Program-made: the position numbers and the translations under genes
Shown: positions 34,540 through 43,449 of the stretch, piece after piece
Position numbering within the stretch: the stretch's first letter is position 1
How the letters are laid out: the number at the start of each line of letters is the position of its first letter
Notes under the pieces: generated by a model
Seen by the model: only the letters and a program-made list of their open reading frames with translations
The model's database searches: none
Told to the model about the DNA's origin: nothing
NCBI RefSeq assembly: GCF_000759675.1
Contig: NZ_BAWM01000020.1
Coordinates: 275,750-339,749, forward strand
Source of the DNA: Neobacillus niacini
GTDB lineage: Bacteria; Bacillota; Bacilli; Bacillales; Cytobacillaceae
Reading direction: 5' to 3'
DNA: 64,000 bases

Positions 34540-35433
34540 TTATAAAATATATTGATAGCAGACAACGGCCTCTACCTGTTTAAAGCCCTCCTGAATATAT
34601 AGCGCCTGTGCCCGTTCATTCTCTCCGTTCACACTAAGAATGGTTCTTTTATAGCCCTTTTCCTTGGCAAACCTTAAAGAAGCTCTCAGCAAGCTTCTTC
34701 CTAAACCGCGGCCTTGGTACTCAGGCAAAATGGCGACAGGTCCGATATTCATGATTGGTGCACCATCATATTCATCATCGGCTCCTCTAATAACTCCTAC
34801 AGGTTTTTCCTGATGGAAAAGGACCATCATGCCGCCTTCAAGGTAATCTTCATCGGTTAGCAGCTTTATCACACCCTCAGTTGTAAGTGGTGTTTCACTG
34901 CCTTTCAGCGTTGAAAAAGAAGCATTTCGTACCTTACGCCAATTTTCTTCATCCTGTCCTTGACGAAAAGTTCTAAGTTCATAACACTCTGGCAGATCGA
35001 CTTCAGGTACCGCTAAATCCTCTCTTACAAGTAGGAAGGCGTATCTTTCCACAGAAAAATTCAAGCCTTCGATCATCTCTATCAATTTTTTATTTACTAC
35101 TGGAATAAACAGAAAAACCTTATCTAGGCCTGTCGTATGTTTTAAAACAGCCTGTAGCAGCTGCTGATAGCATTGAATATCTACGATTTCAGAATGAAAG
35201 ATTCGAAACCGAGCCCTTTTTCCACGTTTATGATAGTCATCCATTACCAACGAAGCCGTTCCGATGATTTCATCCTGCTGATTTAAAACAAGATAAGTAG
35301 GATTTTCATCACTTACCTCAAACTCCCGTAAATCAAAATCATACAAATAAGAATCATCAACCTCTAATCTATGCTTCTTACAATAAGAAACAAAGTCGCT
35401 AACTCTCTCTTCTTCTAAATATACAATCCTCAT
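34540..35433 (-). CDS. Two-domain GNAT acetyltransferase
   Basis: A 297-residue protein with two GNAT folds, as in mycothiol synthase-like enzymes. The N-terminal half (1-140) is degenerate ('PTYLVLNQQDEIIGTASLV'); the C-terminal half (about 150-297) has the acetyl-CoA site 'VAILPEYQGRGLGRSLLRASLRFAKEKGYKR' and 'VNGENERAQALYIQEGFKQV'. The ATG at 35433 follows AGGGAGGG; the upstream part of the frame is untranslated. The acceptor substrate is unknown. Confidence 0.87.
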   Translation of the reverse strand: MRIVYLEEERVSDFVSYCKKHRLEVDDSYLYDFDLREFEVSDENPTYLVLNQQDEIIGTASLVMDDYHKRGKRARFRIFHSEIVDIQCYQQLLQAVLKHTTGLDKVFLFIPVVNKKLIEMIEGLNFSVERYAFLLVREDLAVPEVDLPECYELRTFRQGQDEENWRKVRNASFSTLKGSETPLTTEGVIKLLTDEDYLEGGMMVLFHQEKPVGVIRGADDEYDGAPIMNIGPVAILPEYQGRGLGRSLLRASLRFAKEKGYKRTILSVNGENERAQALYIQEGFKQVEAVVCYQYIL

Positions 35434-35462
35434 TATTGCTTCCCTCCCTACTAATACAATAC

Positions 35463-35475
35463 GGTGCCTGTCACC
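35463..35475. repeat. REP-like half element, copy 13
   Basis: GGTGCCTGTCACC followed by ATTTATGCAAATTG, i.e. the same flank (GCATAAAT on the other strand) as the half element at 26268. Confidence 0.8.
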
Positions 35476-35566
35476 ATTTATGCAAATTGTCATCATTTAT
35501 GCATTCATTCATGTATGAAACGTCTAGTACCCGTTCAAACTGTGATTGAAAAGGGGATTGAAGATT

Positions 35567-35989
35567 ATGAGAAGTATGTTTATTTTCGTATGGTACGCGG
35601 CCATTTTGATATTTACGTGTACAGCCAGCTTTCATGATTTGATCCATTTTGGTGTGTTGAGGTTTCGTTGGGACGGTCATCCAACATTTTCTGAATTCCT
35701 GTCACCATTTCCCACGGATTTTAGTAGAAGCTTACTATTACAGAAAATTGGACATATTATAGCATTTCAGATTCTAACTTTCCTTTTGCTACTAAAATTC
35801 AGATCTCAATTAATCATCCTGTTTTTAGCAGCCTCCTTTGCCTCGCTAACCGAATTTCTCCAATTATATTTCTCCCGAGGTGGTAGAGTTTTTGATATCG
35901 GATTTGATTTAATAGGGATTTTGGTTGCATTAGGGATGGCAAGTTTTTTCAAGATAACACCATCCAGACAAATCGAATTGAAAAAATAA
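35567..35989 (+). CDS. VanZ-like membrane protein
   Basis: A 140-residue protein with four predicted helices and the VanZ-family pattern: 'FIFVWYAAILIFTCTAS' first helix, 'QKIGHIIAFQILTFLLLL', 'ASFASLTEFLQLYFSRGGRVFDIGFDLIGILVALGM' (the TEhxQ...R..D...N/D...G motif). VanZ proteins are linked to teicoplanin tolerance and polar lipid head-group interactions, but most have no known role. The ATG at 35567 has AAAAGGGG upstream at a suitable distance; the upstream TTG frame is not needed. Confidence 0.82.
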   Translation: MRSMFIFVWYAAILIFTCTASFHDLIHFGVLRFRWDGHPTFSEFLSPFPTDFSRSLLLQKIGHIIAFQILTFLLLLKFRSQLIILFLAASFASLTEFLQLYFSRGGRVFDIGFDLIGILVALGMASFFKITPSRQIELKK

Positions 35990-36086
35990 GAGCTATTAAA
36001 ACTACTACCTTTCCTTTTCCCTTGTATTTCCTCAATTCTTAGGCAAAAATAAATAGATTAGGACATATAAAAAGAGGTGTAGTTTA

Positions 36087-36617
36087 GTGGAGTGGAAAAT
36101 TAACAAAGTTCAGAAAGACCAAGTAGATAGATTTGAAATTGTTCAGGAAGACGTAACCCTGCCAAATCAAACAGATATGCATTTCTCTTATGTGAATTTT
36201 TCAAAGGGAGTATGTATTTTGCCAATCACCGAAGAAGGAAAGGTCATTTGTATTCGCCAATATCGTCATGCAGTAAAGGAATGGCAATGGGAATTACCTG
36301 CAGGAGCCATTGACCCTGAAGACAAAGAACCTCTTTCCGCGGCTAAAAGAGAACTTGAGGAAGAAACAGGCTTCCAAGCAAAAAACTGGATAGATCTAGG
36401 CAGTGTTTACCCCTCACCTGGGTCCACGAGTGAACAAATTTTCCTTTTTGCTGCGACCGATCTAATAAAAAAGGAGCAGCAGCTTGAAGCTACCGAACAA
36501 ATAGACTTACATATAATAGAAATGAACGAATTAAATCAATTAATTAATAATGGAGAATTCAAACACGGAGCCGGACTTGCCGCCATCCTACGATACCTGA
36601 TAAAAAAAGAACATTAA
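36087..36617 (+). CDS. Nudix hydrolase, ADP-ribose pyrophosphatase-like
   Basis: The Nudix box is complete: 'GAIDPEDKEPLSAAKRELEEETGF' fits Gx5Ex7REUxEExGU with one extra residue. 'ICIRQYRHAVKEWQWELPAGAI' and 'YPSPGSTSEQIFLF' are typical of ADP-ribose pyrophosphatases (NudF-like), which break ADP-ribose to AMP and ribose-5-phosphate. Start is GTG with AGAGGTG nine bases upstream. A single gene with its own terminator. Confidence 0.9.
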   Translation: MEWKINKVQKDQVDRFEIVQEDVTLPNQTDMHFSYVNFSKGVCILPITEEGKVICIRQYRHAVKEWQWELPAGAIDPEDKEPLSAAKRELEEETGFQAKNWIDLGSVYPSPGSTSEQIFLFAATDLIKKEQQLEATEQIDLHIIEMNELNQLINNGEFKHGAGLAAILRYLIKKEH

Positions 36618-36620
36618 TGA

Positions 36621-36662
36621 AAAAAAGGTTTTTAGCACAACACGTGCCAAAAACCTTTTTTG
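36621..36662 (+). terminator. Terminator of the Nudix gene
   Basis: Perfect or near-perfect 17-bp stem, AAAAAGGTTTTTAGCAC with GTGCCAAAAACCTTTTT. Confidence 0.9.
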
Positions 36663-36701
36663 GGTTTAAGAAAAAAACTCAAACACAAACTATTCACTAG
36701 T

Positions 36702-36714
36702 GGTGACAGCCACC
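36702..36714. repeat. Degenerate REP-like half element, copy 14
   Basis: GGTGACAGCCACC differs by one base from the family tail. The following 100 bases hold a minus-strand open stretch (36820-36722, ending 'DLVVNVIE') that runs into copy 15 and could be an unidentified gene remnant. Confidence 0.6.
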
Positions 36715-36822
36715 ATGACATCTACTCTATAACGTTGACCACCAAATCATGAATTAGCCACACGGCATCGAACCATTTTACTGTATAGGTGTTCTCGAAG
36801 TTTTTAACTTCTTCCCTTCCTT

Positions 36823-36867
36823 CTGTCCGCCTCAGGTGGACAGTGTCCACAAGTGGTGACAGGCACC
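36823..36867 (+). repeat. REP-like element, copy 15 (full)
   Basis: Full copy: GTCCGCCTCAGGTGGAC, GTGTCCAC and GGTGACAGGCACC, 67 bases upstream of alaR. Confidence 0.9.
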
Positions 36868-36933
36868 GTATTTTATTTATTCAAACAATGATGTATTATA
36901 GTAATATTAAATTTTAACGTTTGAGGGGGAAAT

Positions 36934-37440
36934 ATGATGAGGTTGTCTGGTGATGAGTTGGAGGTTCTATCGATTCTTGAGGAGAATCATAGGATTCCTG
37001 TGGAAGATATTGCTTTGATGGTGAATTCGAGTGTTGATGATGTTAATGCGGTTATTAAGAAGTTAGAGGATGAGAAGGTTATTGTTAGCTACCCGGCTTT
37101 GATTGATTGGAGTAAGGTGGCTGGTAAGGAGAACATTGTTGCGATGATAGATGTCAAGGTGACACCGAAACGCGGCGTTGGTTTCGATGAAGTAGCGGAA
37201 AGAATATATCGTTTTCCTGAGGTTACTTCTCTATATCTTATGTCCGGTGCCTATGATTTATCGATTACCATTGAAGGAAAAACAATGAGCGAGATCGCTC
37301 GTTTTGTATCGGAAAAGTTGTCGACGATTGATAATGTTATTTCCACAACCACTCATTTCATGTTAAAAAAATATAAACACGATGGCGTCATCTTTGGTGA
37401 AAACAATGAGCGAGATCGTCGAATGGTGGTTTCACCATGA
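36934..37440 (+). CDS. alaR: Lrp/AsnC family regulator (AlaR/YugG-like)
   Basis: An Lrp-type transcription factor: helix-turn-helix at about 1-60 ('ILEENHRIPVEDIALMVNSSVDDVNAVIKKLEDEKVI') and an effector/oligomerisation domain ('VTPKRGVGFDEVAERIYRFPEVTSLYLMSGAYDL') with the Gly of the ligand loop. It overlaps the aminotransferase gene by four bases (ATGATGA), the arrangement of B. subtilis alaR-alaT (formerly yugG-yugH), where the regulator controls alanine aminotransferase. A 19-base perfect repeat (37279-37297 and 37400-37418) lies within its 3' half, read in two different frames. GAGGGGG precedes the ATG. Confidence 0.88.
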   Translation: MMRLSGDELEVLSILEENHRIPVEDIALMVNSSVDDVNAVIKKLEDEKVIVSYPALIDWSKVAGKENIVAMIDVKVTPKRGVGFDEVAERIYRFPEVTSLYLMSGAYDLSITIEGKTMSEIARFVSEKLSTIDNVISTTTHFMLKKYKHDGVIFGENNERDRRMVVSP

Positions 37441-38648
37441 TGAAGGAACACAAACACTATTTAGCTGAAATGGTGAAAGAACTAAAACCATCTGGAATCA
37501 GAAAGTTTTTTGACCTGGCTGCCTCCATTAAGGGCGTCATTTCCTTAGGTGTCGGTGAGCCAGACTTTGTCACCCCATGGAGCATACGGGAAGCAGCGAT
37601 TCTTTCTTTGGAAGAGGGCTACACTTCGTATACAGCAAATCCAGGATTGCTAGAATTAAGACAGGAAATTTCATCCTACTTACAAAAGCGATTTGGGGTC
37701 AAGTATAATCCTGTCGACCAAGTGATTGTGACGGTCGGTGCCAGCCAAGCCATTGACCTAAGCTTTCGTGCCATTCTAAATCCGGGGGACGAAGTACTGA
37801 TTATTGAACCGGCTTTCGTTTCTTACGCACCATTAGTTACCTTGGCAGGCGGTAAGCCAGTACCGGTTTCAACCCATCCGAGTAATGGGTTCAAGCTTAC
37901 ACCGGAACAAATCGAAAACGCCATTACCACCAAAACGAAGGCAATTTTACTATGTTCACCAAATAATCCGACGGGAACCTATTTAAACAAAGAAGAACTT
38001 ATAAAAATTGCAGCGGTAATAGAAAAACACGATTTACTCGTGGTTTCAGATGAAATCTATGCAGAATTAACCTATGATGAAGAGTATACAAGCTTTTCCT
38101 CTCTTGAGGGCATGTACGACCGAACCATTTTAATCAATGGCTTCTCCAAAGGATTTGCGATGACTGGATGGCGATTAGGTTTCCTAGCAGCCCCAAAACC
38201 GTTCACTGAACAAATGGTGAAAATTTTACAATATACTACCATGTGTGCTCCTCATATGCTGCAGCATGGTGCCATCGAGGCATTACGCAACACGTATCAC
38301 GAAGTGGAAAGCATGAGAAGAAGCTACCGAAGAAGACGGAATTACATTGTTCAATCATTAAACAACATGGGATTGGACTGCTATACTCCAGGTGGAGCAT
38401 TCTATGTCTTTCCCTCTATTAAAAAAACTGGTATGACCTCAGAACAATTTGCGGAAGAGCTTTTACTAGCAGAAAAAGTAGCCGTTGTCCCTGGCAGTGC
38501 CTTTGGCGAGAGTGGCGAAGGCTACGTTAGATGCTCCTATGCCACTTCGATGGAACAGCTTCAAGAAGCGGTAAAACGAATCAAACGGTTCATGGACTCA
38601 CTGGAATCGAAAGCAAACCGTGCACAAGAGGTATATTCAAATAACTAA
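37437..38648 (+). CDS. alaT: Class I aminotransferase (AlaT/YugH-like)
   Basis: PLP-dependent aminotransferase of fold type I, gamma subgroup. Motifs: 'SLGVGEPDFVTPWSI', 'GASQAIDLSFRAILNPGDEVLI', 'CSPNNPTGTYL', 'VVSDEIYAEL' (Asp and Tyr contacting PLP), the PLP lysine in 'INGFSKGFAMTGWRLGF', and the substrate-carboxylate Arg in 'EGYVRCSYA'. Length 403 is normal. By context it probably interconverts pyruvate and alanine. Start may be the first or second of two tandem ATG codons. The C-terminal 20 residues are a variable extension. Confidence 0.9.
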   Translation: MMKEHKHYLAEMVKELKPSGIRKFFDLAASIKGVISLGVGEPDFVTPWSIREAAILSLEEGYTSYTANPGLLELRQEISSYLQKRFGVKYNPVDQVIVTVGASQAIDLSFRAILNPGDEVLIIEPAFVSYAPLVTLAGGKPVPVSTHPSNGFKLTPEQIENAITTKTKAILLCSPNNPTGTYLNKEELIKIAAVIEKHDLLVVSDEIYAELTYDEEYTSFSSLEGMYDRTILINGFSKGFAMTGWRLGFLAAPKPFTEQMVKILQYTTMCAPHMLQHGAIEALRNTYHEVESMRRSYRRRRNYIVQSLNNMGLDCYTPGGAFYVFPSIKKTGMTSEQFAEELLLAEKVAVVPGSAFGESGEGYVRCSYATSMEQLQEAVKRIKRFMDSLESKANRAQEVYSNN

Positions 38649-38656
38649 ACGTCAAC

Positions 38657-38700
38657 AAAACGTCAACCTCCTTTTCTACAACAAGGACTTGGCGTTTTTT
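38657..38700 (+). terminator. Terminator of alaR-alaT
   Basis: AAAACGTC.../...GGCGTTTTTT with an inner TCCTT/AAGGA arm; ends in a T-run. Confidence 0.65.
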
Positions 38701-38812
38701 GTATCTGGTGAGTTTTGTTAGTAATACCTACATCACTTTTATGATAAGATTCATTTATATTATTTCAATTTAATAGGGACCACCCGCCATCTATCAAGAA
38801 AAGAGGAAAGAA

Positions 38813-39721
38813 ATGAATCATCAAGATAACTCCAGATCTATAGTCTTACCACTTATCATTTCAATTGTTGCGATATCGTTTTCAGCAATCTTTGTAAAAT
38901 GGTCAGATGCACCTGCTTCGATTCTGAGCATGTATCGCATGATGTTTGCAAGTCTATTAATGCTTCCTATCGTCTGGAAAAACCGCGAAGAATTTAAAAA
39001 AATAACCAGAACAGATTGGTACTTTTTATTTTTTTCAGGTCTCTTTTTAGCCTTACATTTTGTCCTTTGGTTTGGTTCGTTAAAATTAACCACCGTTGCC
39101 AGCTCGACCATCATTCTTGCCCTGCAGCCGATTGTCTCATTGGTTGGCGGCTACTTCCTTTTTAAGGAACGAACAACAGCTTCGGCATTGATGACAATGG
39201 GAATCGCCATTATTGGAGCGATGATGATTGGCTGGGGTGACTTTGCTTTAAGTCAGGACGCCATCCTTGGAGATATCCTTTCCTTTTTAAGTGTCATTGC
39301 CGTCGTTGGCTACTTATTGATTGGTCAAAGCATTGTGAAAAAAGTATCCCATTGGATTTATAGCTTTTGTGTGTTTTTCATTGCAACGATCATTCTATCA
39401 ATCTATAACCTTAGTACCAGTGTTTCATTTAGTGGATATCCGGCCATGGAATGGGGAATTTTTCTTTTACTTGCTACCGTTCCGACGGTCAGTCACATCA
39501 TCAATAACTGGCTCTTAAACTATGTCAATGCCACAACGATTTCAATGAGCATTTTAGGTGAACCTGTTGGTGCCACTATATTAGCAGTCTTGTTGCTGGA
39601 TGAGCACCTTGCCAGCTGGCAAATTGCCGGTGGAATGCTCGTTCTTCTCGGTGTCTTTTTCTTTTTAATGCAGCAGCAAAAAAAGTTTCATATTAAGGGA
39701 ACCGTCAAGAGCGGGACTTGA
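38813..39721 (+). CDS. EamA (DMT) family transporter
   Basis: Ten predicted helices in two EamA repeats; 'RMMFASLLMLPIVW', 'LALHFVLWFGSLKLTTVASSTIILALQPIVSLVGGYFLFKE' in the first and 'NWLLNYVNATTISMSILGEPVGATILAVLLLDE' in the second are standard. The family exports amino acids, purines or other metabolites; the substrate cannot be read from the sequence. Ribosome site AGAGGAAAG precedes the ATG. Confidence 0.9.
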   Translation: MNHQDNSRSIVLPLIISIVAISFSAIFVKWSDAPASILSMYRMMFASLLMLPIVWKNREEFKKITRTDWYFLFFSGLFLALHFVLWFGSLKLTTVASSTIILALQPIVSLVGGYFLFKERTTASALMTMGIAIIGAMMIGWGDFALSQDAILGDILSFLSVIAVVGYLLIGQSIVKKVSHWIYSFCVFFIATIILSIYNLSTSVSFSGYPAMEWGIFLLLATVPTVSHIINNWLLNYVNATTISMSILGEPVGATILAVLLLDEHLASWQIAGGMLVLLGVFFFLMQQQKKFHIKGTVKSGT

Positions 39722-39985
39722 AGAAAACCTCCATCAGGTGGTGCTGTACGGGGAGCAAGCTTTCGTACACCAGAGGAAGGTGTTCTTGCACAACTTCAGC
39801 ATTTGTTTGCTTATGCTACAACGGCTCCATTACCAAACCAATACCCGCTGGTTGACCCCCGCTTCCATCTTGTAAATAGCGGATCTGCCACAACATGGAC
39901 CGCCTTAAACGGAAAATGGGCTGTACCAGGCACCACCTACGGACAATCAATCTTGAACTTATACAGAAGAATGGCCGAAGCGTAA
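39722..39985 (+). pseudogene. 3' remnant of a peptidoglycan hydrolase
   Basis: Directly after the EamA stop, the same frame goes on with 'RGASFRTPEEGVLAQLQHLFAYATT', 'YPLVDPRFHLVNSGSATTWTALNGKWAVPGTTYGQSILNLY'. This is the C-terminal end of a Bacillus cell-wall hydrolase (glucosaminidase/amidase type). No start codon or ribosome site is present and most of the enzyme is missing. It is probably a deletion scar that joined the tail of one gene to the end of another; the terminator after it may now serve the EamA gene. Confidence 0.7.
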
Positions 39986-40008
39986 TTATCATATATAGAT
40001 AAATTAAA

Positions 40009-40045
40009 AAAACAAAAGCCAGCATATAGCTAGGCTTTTGTTTTT
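40009..40045 (+). terminator. Terminator after the hydrolase remnant
   Basis: Stem AAAACAAAAGCC/GGCTTTTGTTTT with inner AGC/GCT pairing and a T-run. Confidence 0.85.
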
Positions 40046-40148
40046 ACTACTTTAACCTTGAAAATAAGTATATTGCACTATTACTCTATTAATATTTTTA
40101 CGTTTCATGATATGATAATAGTAAATTCAGATAATTAGAGGAAACTGT

Positions 40149-41378
40149 ATGAAAAATTTGGGACAAGTTACACTAGTGTTAATATCAGTGCTATTTTCCA
40201 GCTTCCAAGCCATCATGGATCATGACCATTTCTTTACAGTAGACTTTCTTATTTTTACAACGATTGCCTGGCTGGTTGGGTGGCAATATGACCGAGCGCG
40301 TTTCTTAGGAAAAAAAGCACGTGATAGTGAAGAAAGCTATAGAAAATTAATAGATTCATTGCCTAATGCCGTTATTATTCACCAAGATAATCAGGTTATC
40401 TATGTAAATAAGGAAGCAGTTTCTATGGTAGGTGCAAAGCGTAAGGAAGAAGTAATTGGTACCTCTATTTTTAACCATATTTTTCCAGAATACAAAGAAC
40501 GACTGCTAGAACGTTTGAAACAAGTAAAAAAGGAAAAATTACCATTAACCAATATTGAATACAAATTTATTAAGTTGGATGGTTCTGTTTTTGTCTTTGA
40601 AGGCTCATCTATGTTCATTACATTTGGTGGAAAAGAAGCTATATTGTCAATTGGAAAAGATATTACAGAGAGAAAAGAACAAACGGAACAACTCCTGCAA
40701 AAATCAGAAAAATTGGCTCTTCTCGGTCAAATGGCTGCAGGCATAGCCCATGAAATCCGAAATCCACTTACCTCCATCAAAGGCTTCATTCAATTATTCA
40801 AAACAGAGAAACATCAAGTTGAATACTACGATATTGTGTTATCAGAGCTTGACCGAATCAATGACATCGTGGGAGAATTTCTCGTACTCGCAAAACCAAC
40901 CGCTGCTGTTTTTGCTGAAAAAGATGTGAAGGAATTAATTAAAGATGTGGTAACCTTAATTAATACTCAATCGATATTAAATAACGTTCAAATCTTCGTT
41001 GAATTCGAATTCGATTTACCCAAGATAAGCTGTGAGGAAAACCAATTAAAGCAGGTTTTTTTAAATTTGCTAAAGAACGCAATAGAAGCCATGCCTAACG
41101 GCGGTACCATTGATGTAAGGGTGAATGTAAGGGAAGAAGGGAAAATTTCCATCCAGATAATTGATCAAGGAGTTGGAATTCCAAAGGAACGAATTCCGAC
41201 CCTCGGTGAACCCTTTTATACAACAAAGGAAAAAGGAACAGGCCTTGGTCTAATGACCTGCTATAAAATTATTGAAAGTCATAATGGTCAATTAACGATT
41301 GATAGTGAAGTAAATGAAGGAACAACAATTGAAATAATTTTGCCAACAATCACGCAGCCAGTCTTTAGCCTATATTAA
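40149..41378 (+). CDS. PAS domain sensor histidine kinase
   Basis: A 409-residue kinase: two N-terminal helices (about 6-22 and 30-46) with almost no loop between them, a PAS domain (about 60-175), the H-box 'GIAHEIRNPLTSIKGF' with His201, and an ATPase domain with the N box 'NLLKNAIEAM', G1 'DQGVGIPKE', F box 'EPFYTTKEKGTGLGL'. The layout and H-box are like those of sporulation kinases (KinE/KinD/KinB) of Bacillus. No response regulator is next to it, which also fits an orphan kinase of the phosphorelay type. Start is ATG with AGAGGAAA upstream. Confidence 0.9.
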   Translation: MKNLGQVTLVLISVLFSSFQAIMDHDHFFTVDFLIFTTIAWLVGWQYDRARFLGKKARDSEESYRKLIDSLPNAVIIHQDNQVIYVNKEAVSMVGAKRKEEVIGTSIFNHIFPEYKERLLERLKQVKKEKLPLTNIEYKFIKLDGSVFVFEGSSMFITFGGKEAILSIGKDITERKEQTEQLLQKSEKLALLGQMAAGIAHEIRNPLTSIKGFIQLFKTEKHQVEYYDIVLSELDRINDIVGEFLVLAKPTAAVFAEKDVKELIKDVVTLINTQSILNNVQIFVEFEFDLPKISCEENQLKQVFLNLLKNAIEAMPNGGTIDVRVNVREEGKISIQIIDQGVGIPKERIPTLGEPFYTTKEKGTGLGLMTCYKIIESHNGQLTIDSEVNEGTTIEIILPTITQPVFSLY

Positions 41379-41433
41379 AATAGAAGTAGCCCTTCATTGT
41401 AGTAAAATAAATACCAAGGAGTCGAAGTGAGCA

Positions 41434-42087
41434 TTGCACAATAGAGAAATTATTTATTTAAGCAAGGGTTTGCCTAAAAATAGTGTCTATAAGGACGCAA
41501 CCTATTTATCCGGAATCTGGAAAGAACAATGTGAAGAGCTTTTTGTGGGCTTTGACCAAATAAGTGGCGATCAGGTGGCGAACCCTGAGTATCATGGTGG
41601 TTCAGAGCGAGTAGTCTGCGTATATCCCTTCGAACATTATGCACATTGGAAAAATGTATTTGATAAAACACTAACCCCGTCTGCTTTCGGAGAAAATCTT
41701 ACTGTGTTGGGCATGAAGGAAGACCAGGTTTGTATTGGAGATGTTTATCAGATTGGCGAGGCTGTGTTACAGGTATCTCAAGGTCGGTATCCCTGCTCCA
41801 CCATCAATAAACGGAATAACAATAACCTTTTATTAAAAAGAATTGTTGGTACCGGATATACCGGCTATTTTTTCAGAGTGCTGGAAGAAGGAAAAATAAC
41901 AGCGGATTCTCAAATAAAAAAGCTGGTTTCACATCCTGAGCAAATCACCGTTTCTTCCATCCATCATCTCTACTTCCATGATCCATCACCCTCCATGGAA
42001 GTGATTGAAAAAATAGTGGGTATTGAAGAGTTGGCTGGTCAATGGCGAAAGTATCTCCTTGATTTAAAAGAGAAAATTCAGAGATGA
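41434..42087 (+). CDS. MOSC domain protein (YiiM-like)
   Basis: A 217-residue MOSC protein with the C-terminal 3-alpha domain. 'GDQVANPEYHGGSERVVCVYPFEHYAHW', 'LTPSAFGENLTVLGM' and 'QGRYPCSTINKR' (conserved Cys) match the YiiM group, which reduces N-hydroxylated bases with the molybdenum cofactor. Start is TTG 41434 with AAGGAG upstream. The hairpin TCCCAGGG/CCCTGGGA just after the stop may terminate both this and the converging msr gene. Confidence 0.88.
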   Translation: MHNREIIYLSKGLPKNSVYKDATYLSGIWKEQCEELFVGFDQISGDQVANPEYHGGSERVVCVYPFEHYAHWKNVFDKTLTPSAFGENLTVLGMKEDQVCIGDVYQIGEAVLQVSQGRYPCSTINKRNNNNLLLKRIVGTGYTGYFFRVLEEGKITADSQIKKLVSHPEQITVSSIHHLYFHDPSPSMEVIEKIVGIEELAGQWRKYLLDLKEKIQR

Positions 42088-42116
42088 CAAAACTCCCAGG
42101 GGGTAACCCTGGGAAT

Positions 42117-43067
42117 TTAATAGGTAAACAGCTTTAAGAACTGACCATATCCTTCTTCTTCAAGTTTATTCTTTGGGATAAACCGGAGTGCCGCCGAGTT
42201 AATGCAATACCTTGCACGGTCAGGACCCGGCCCATCATCGAACACATGACCGAGATGGGAATCGGATGTTTTGCTTCGAACCTCAATCCGCCTCATTCCA
42301 TGGGAAGTATCAAACCTTTCTTCCAATTCTTGACGCCGTAACGGCTTCGTAAAGCTTGGCCATCCACAGCCGGCATCATACTTATCGAGAGAACTAAACA
42401 GCGGCTCACTTGAAATGATATCTACATAAATACCTTCTGCAGTCTGATTCCAATATTCATTTTTGAACGGAGGCTCGGTTGCATTCTTCCTGGTTACTTC
42501 ATATTGAATTGGTGTCAATTCTTTCTGCAGCTCTTCATCACTTTTACGCTTTTTCCAGTTTTCACGTATGAATCTTGCCCGTCCTGAACCCTCTCGATAG
42601 TGGTTATAGTGGAAAGGCATCTTTTTATAATAATCCTGATGTTTTTCCTCTGCTCGATAAAAGGGACCAGCGGGCAGGATTTGCGTTACAATCGGCTTTT
42701 GGAAACGACCGCTAGCAGCAAGCTTGATCTTTGAGTCCTCCGCCATCGCCCTTTGTTCTTCTGTATGATAGAATATCGCTGCCCGATACGATAGTCCGCG
42801 ATCATTAAATTGTCCGCCCTCATCCGTCGGGTCAATTTGCTGCCAGAATATCTCAAGCAATTTCTTATAGGGAAAAACAGCAGGGTCAAAAGCAATTTGA
42901 ACCGCTTCATAATGCCCGGTAGTTTCCGAGCACACTTCCTCATAAGTCGGATTTTCCTTATGTCCGCCTATATAACCAGAAATCACTTCCTTAATCCCAG
43001 GCTGTTCATCAAACGGCGACACCATGCACCAGAAACAACCACCCGCAAACGTTGCCCATTCCGTCAT
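42117..43067 (-). CDS. msrAB: Peptide methionine sulfoxide reductase MsrA/MsrB fusion
   Basis: Bifunctional repair enzyme. MsrA (about 1-155): '[12 protein letters not shown]' active site, '[27 protein letters not shown]'. MsrB (about 175-316): '[10 protein letters not shown]', '[10 protein letters not shown]' and the resolving/catalytic '[11 protein letters not shown]'. The MsrB zinc cysteines are missing: the usual first CxxC region reads 'ISSEPLFSS' instead of 'C..C...LF', so this is a zinc-free MsrB. AGGAG-like GGAGTTGG precedes the ATG. A single gene in the cytoplasm, both stereoisomers being covered. Confidence 0.93.
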   Translation of the reverse strand: MTEWATFAGGCFWCMVSPFDEQPGIKEVISGYIGGHKENPTYEEVCSETTGHYEAVQIAFDPAVFPYKKLLEIFWQQIDPTDEGGQFNDRGLSYRAAIFYHTEEQRAMAEDSKIKLAASGRFQKPIVTQILPAGPFYRAEEKHQDYYKKMPFHYNHYREGSGRARFIRENWKKRKSDEELQKELTPIQYEVTRKNATEPPFKNEYWNQTAEGIYVDIISSEPLFSSLDKYDAGCGWPSFTKPLRRQELEERFDTSHGMRRIEVRSKTSDSHLGHVFDDGPGPDRARYCINSAALRFIPKNKLEEEGYGQFLKLFTY

Positions 43068-43222
43068 TTTACCAACTCCTTAACCATGTTATTTTCGTCT
43101 ATCCGCCAGTATTTCTCGTCATCCACCCAAACAAACCCAATTGATAAATAGAAATTTCTTTATTTTCCAGGAAATTTTTTGTCGTAAAAGGGAGGTGGAA
43201 TTTTCCATATCTCAACACAATT

Positions 43223-43315
43223 CTACTTCAGCATTTCCTCAAACCAATAGTCTAACCTGCTTTTACGTAAACTCGGTTTGCCGCTTCTAGAAAGCTCATG
43301 ATTTTCTTCCGGGAA
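43223..43315 (-). pseudogene. C-terminal remnant of an S9 family (prolyl oligopeptidase-like) peptidase
   Basis: Thirty or so codons read 'FPEENHELSRSGKPSLRKSR' and 'LDYWFEEMLK' followed by TAG. This is the well-known end of acyl-peptide hydrolase/YuxL-type enzymes and includes the catalytic His position (NHELSRSG). Nothing of the rest remains upstream. It lies within the 380-base gap between msrAB and the dehydrogenase gene, in which I see nothing else but a terminator. Confidence 0.65.
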
Positions 43316-43403
43316 TCTTTTTTTCAATTAAATGATTAATAAAAAGTCTTACAAACCCTTTTGTAAAAACGACCTACCCTAATGTTGAAGAAGAATATTG
43401 TCG

Positions 43404-43436
43404 ATAAAAACCGAACCCTGAGCTGTAAACTCAGAG
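43404..43436 (-). terminator. Terminator of the dehydrogenase gene
   Basis: Short stem CTGAG/CTCAG extended by CC/GG, with TTTTT on the minus strand. Confidence 0.6.
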
Positions 43437-43449
43437 TCATTATAAAAAG

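Noticed and set aside
35515..35637. 40-codon plus-strand frame starting MKRLVPVQ before the VanZ-like gene
   Set aside because: It overlaps the VanZ-like coding region in another frame and has no good ribosome site; the VanZ-like frame explains the sequence.
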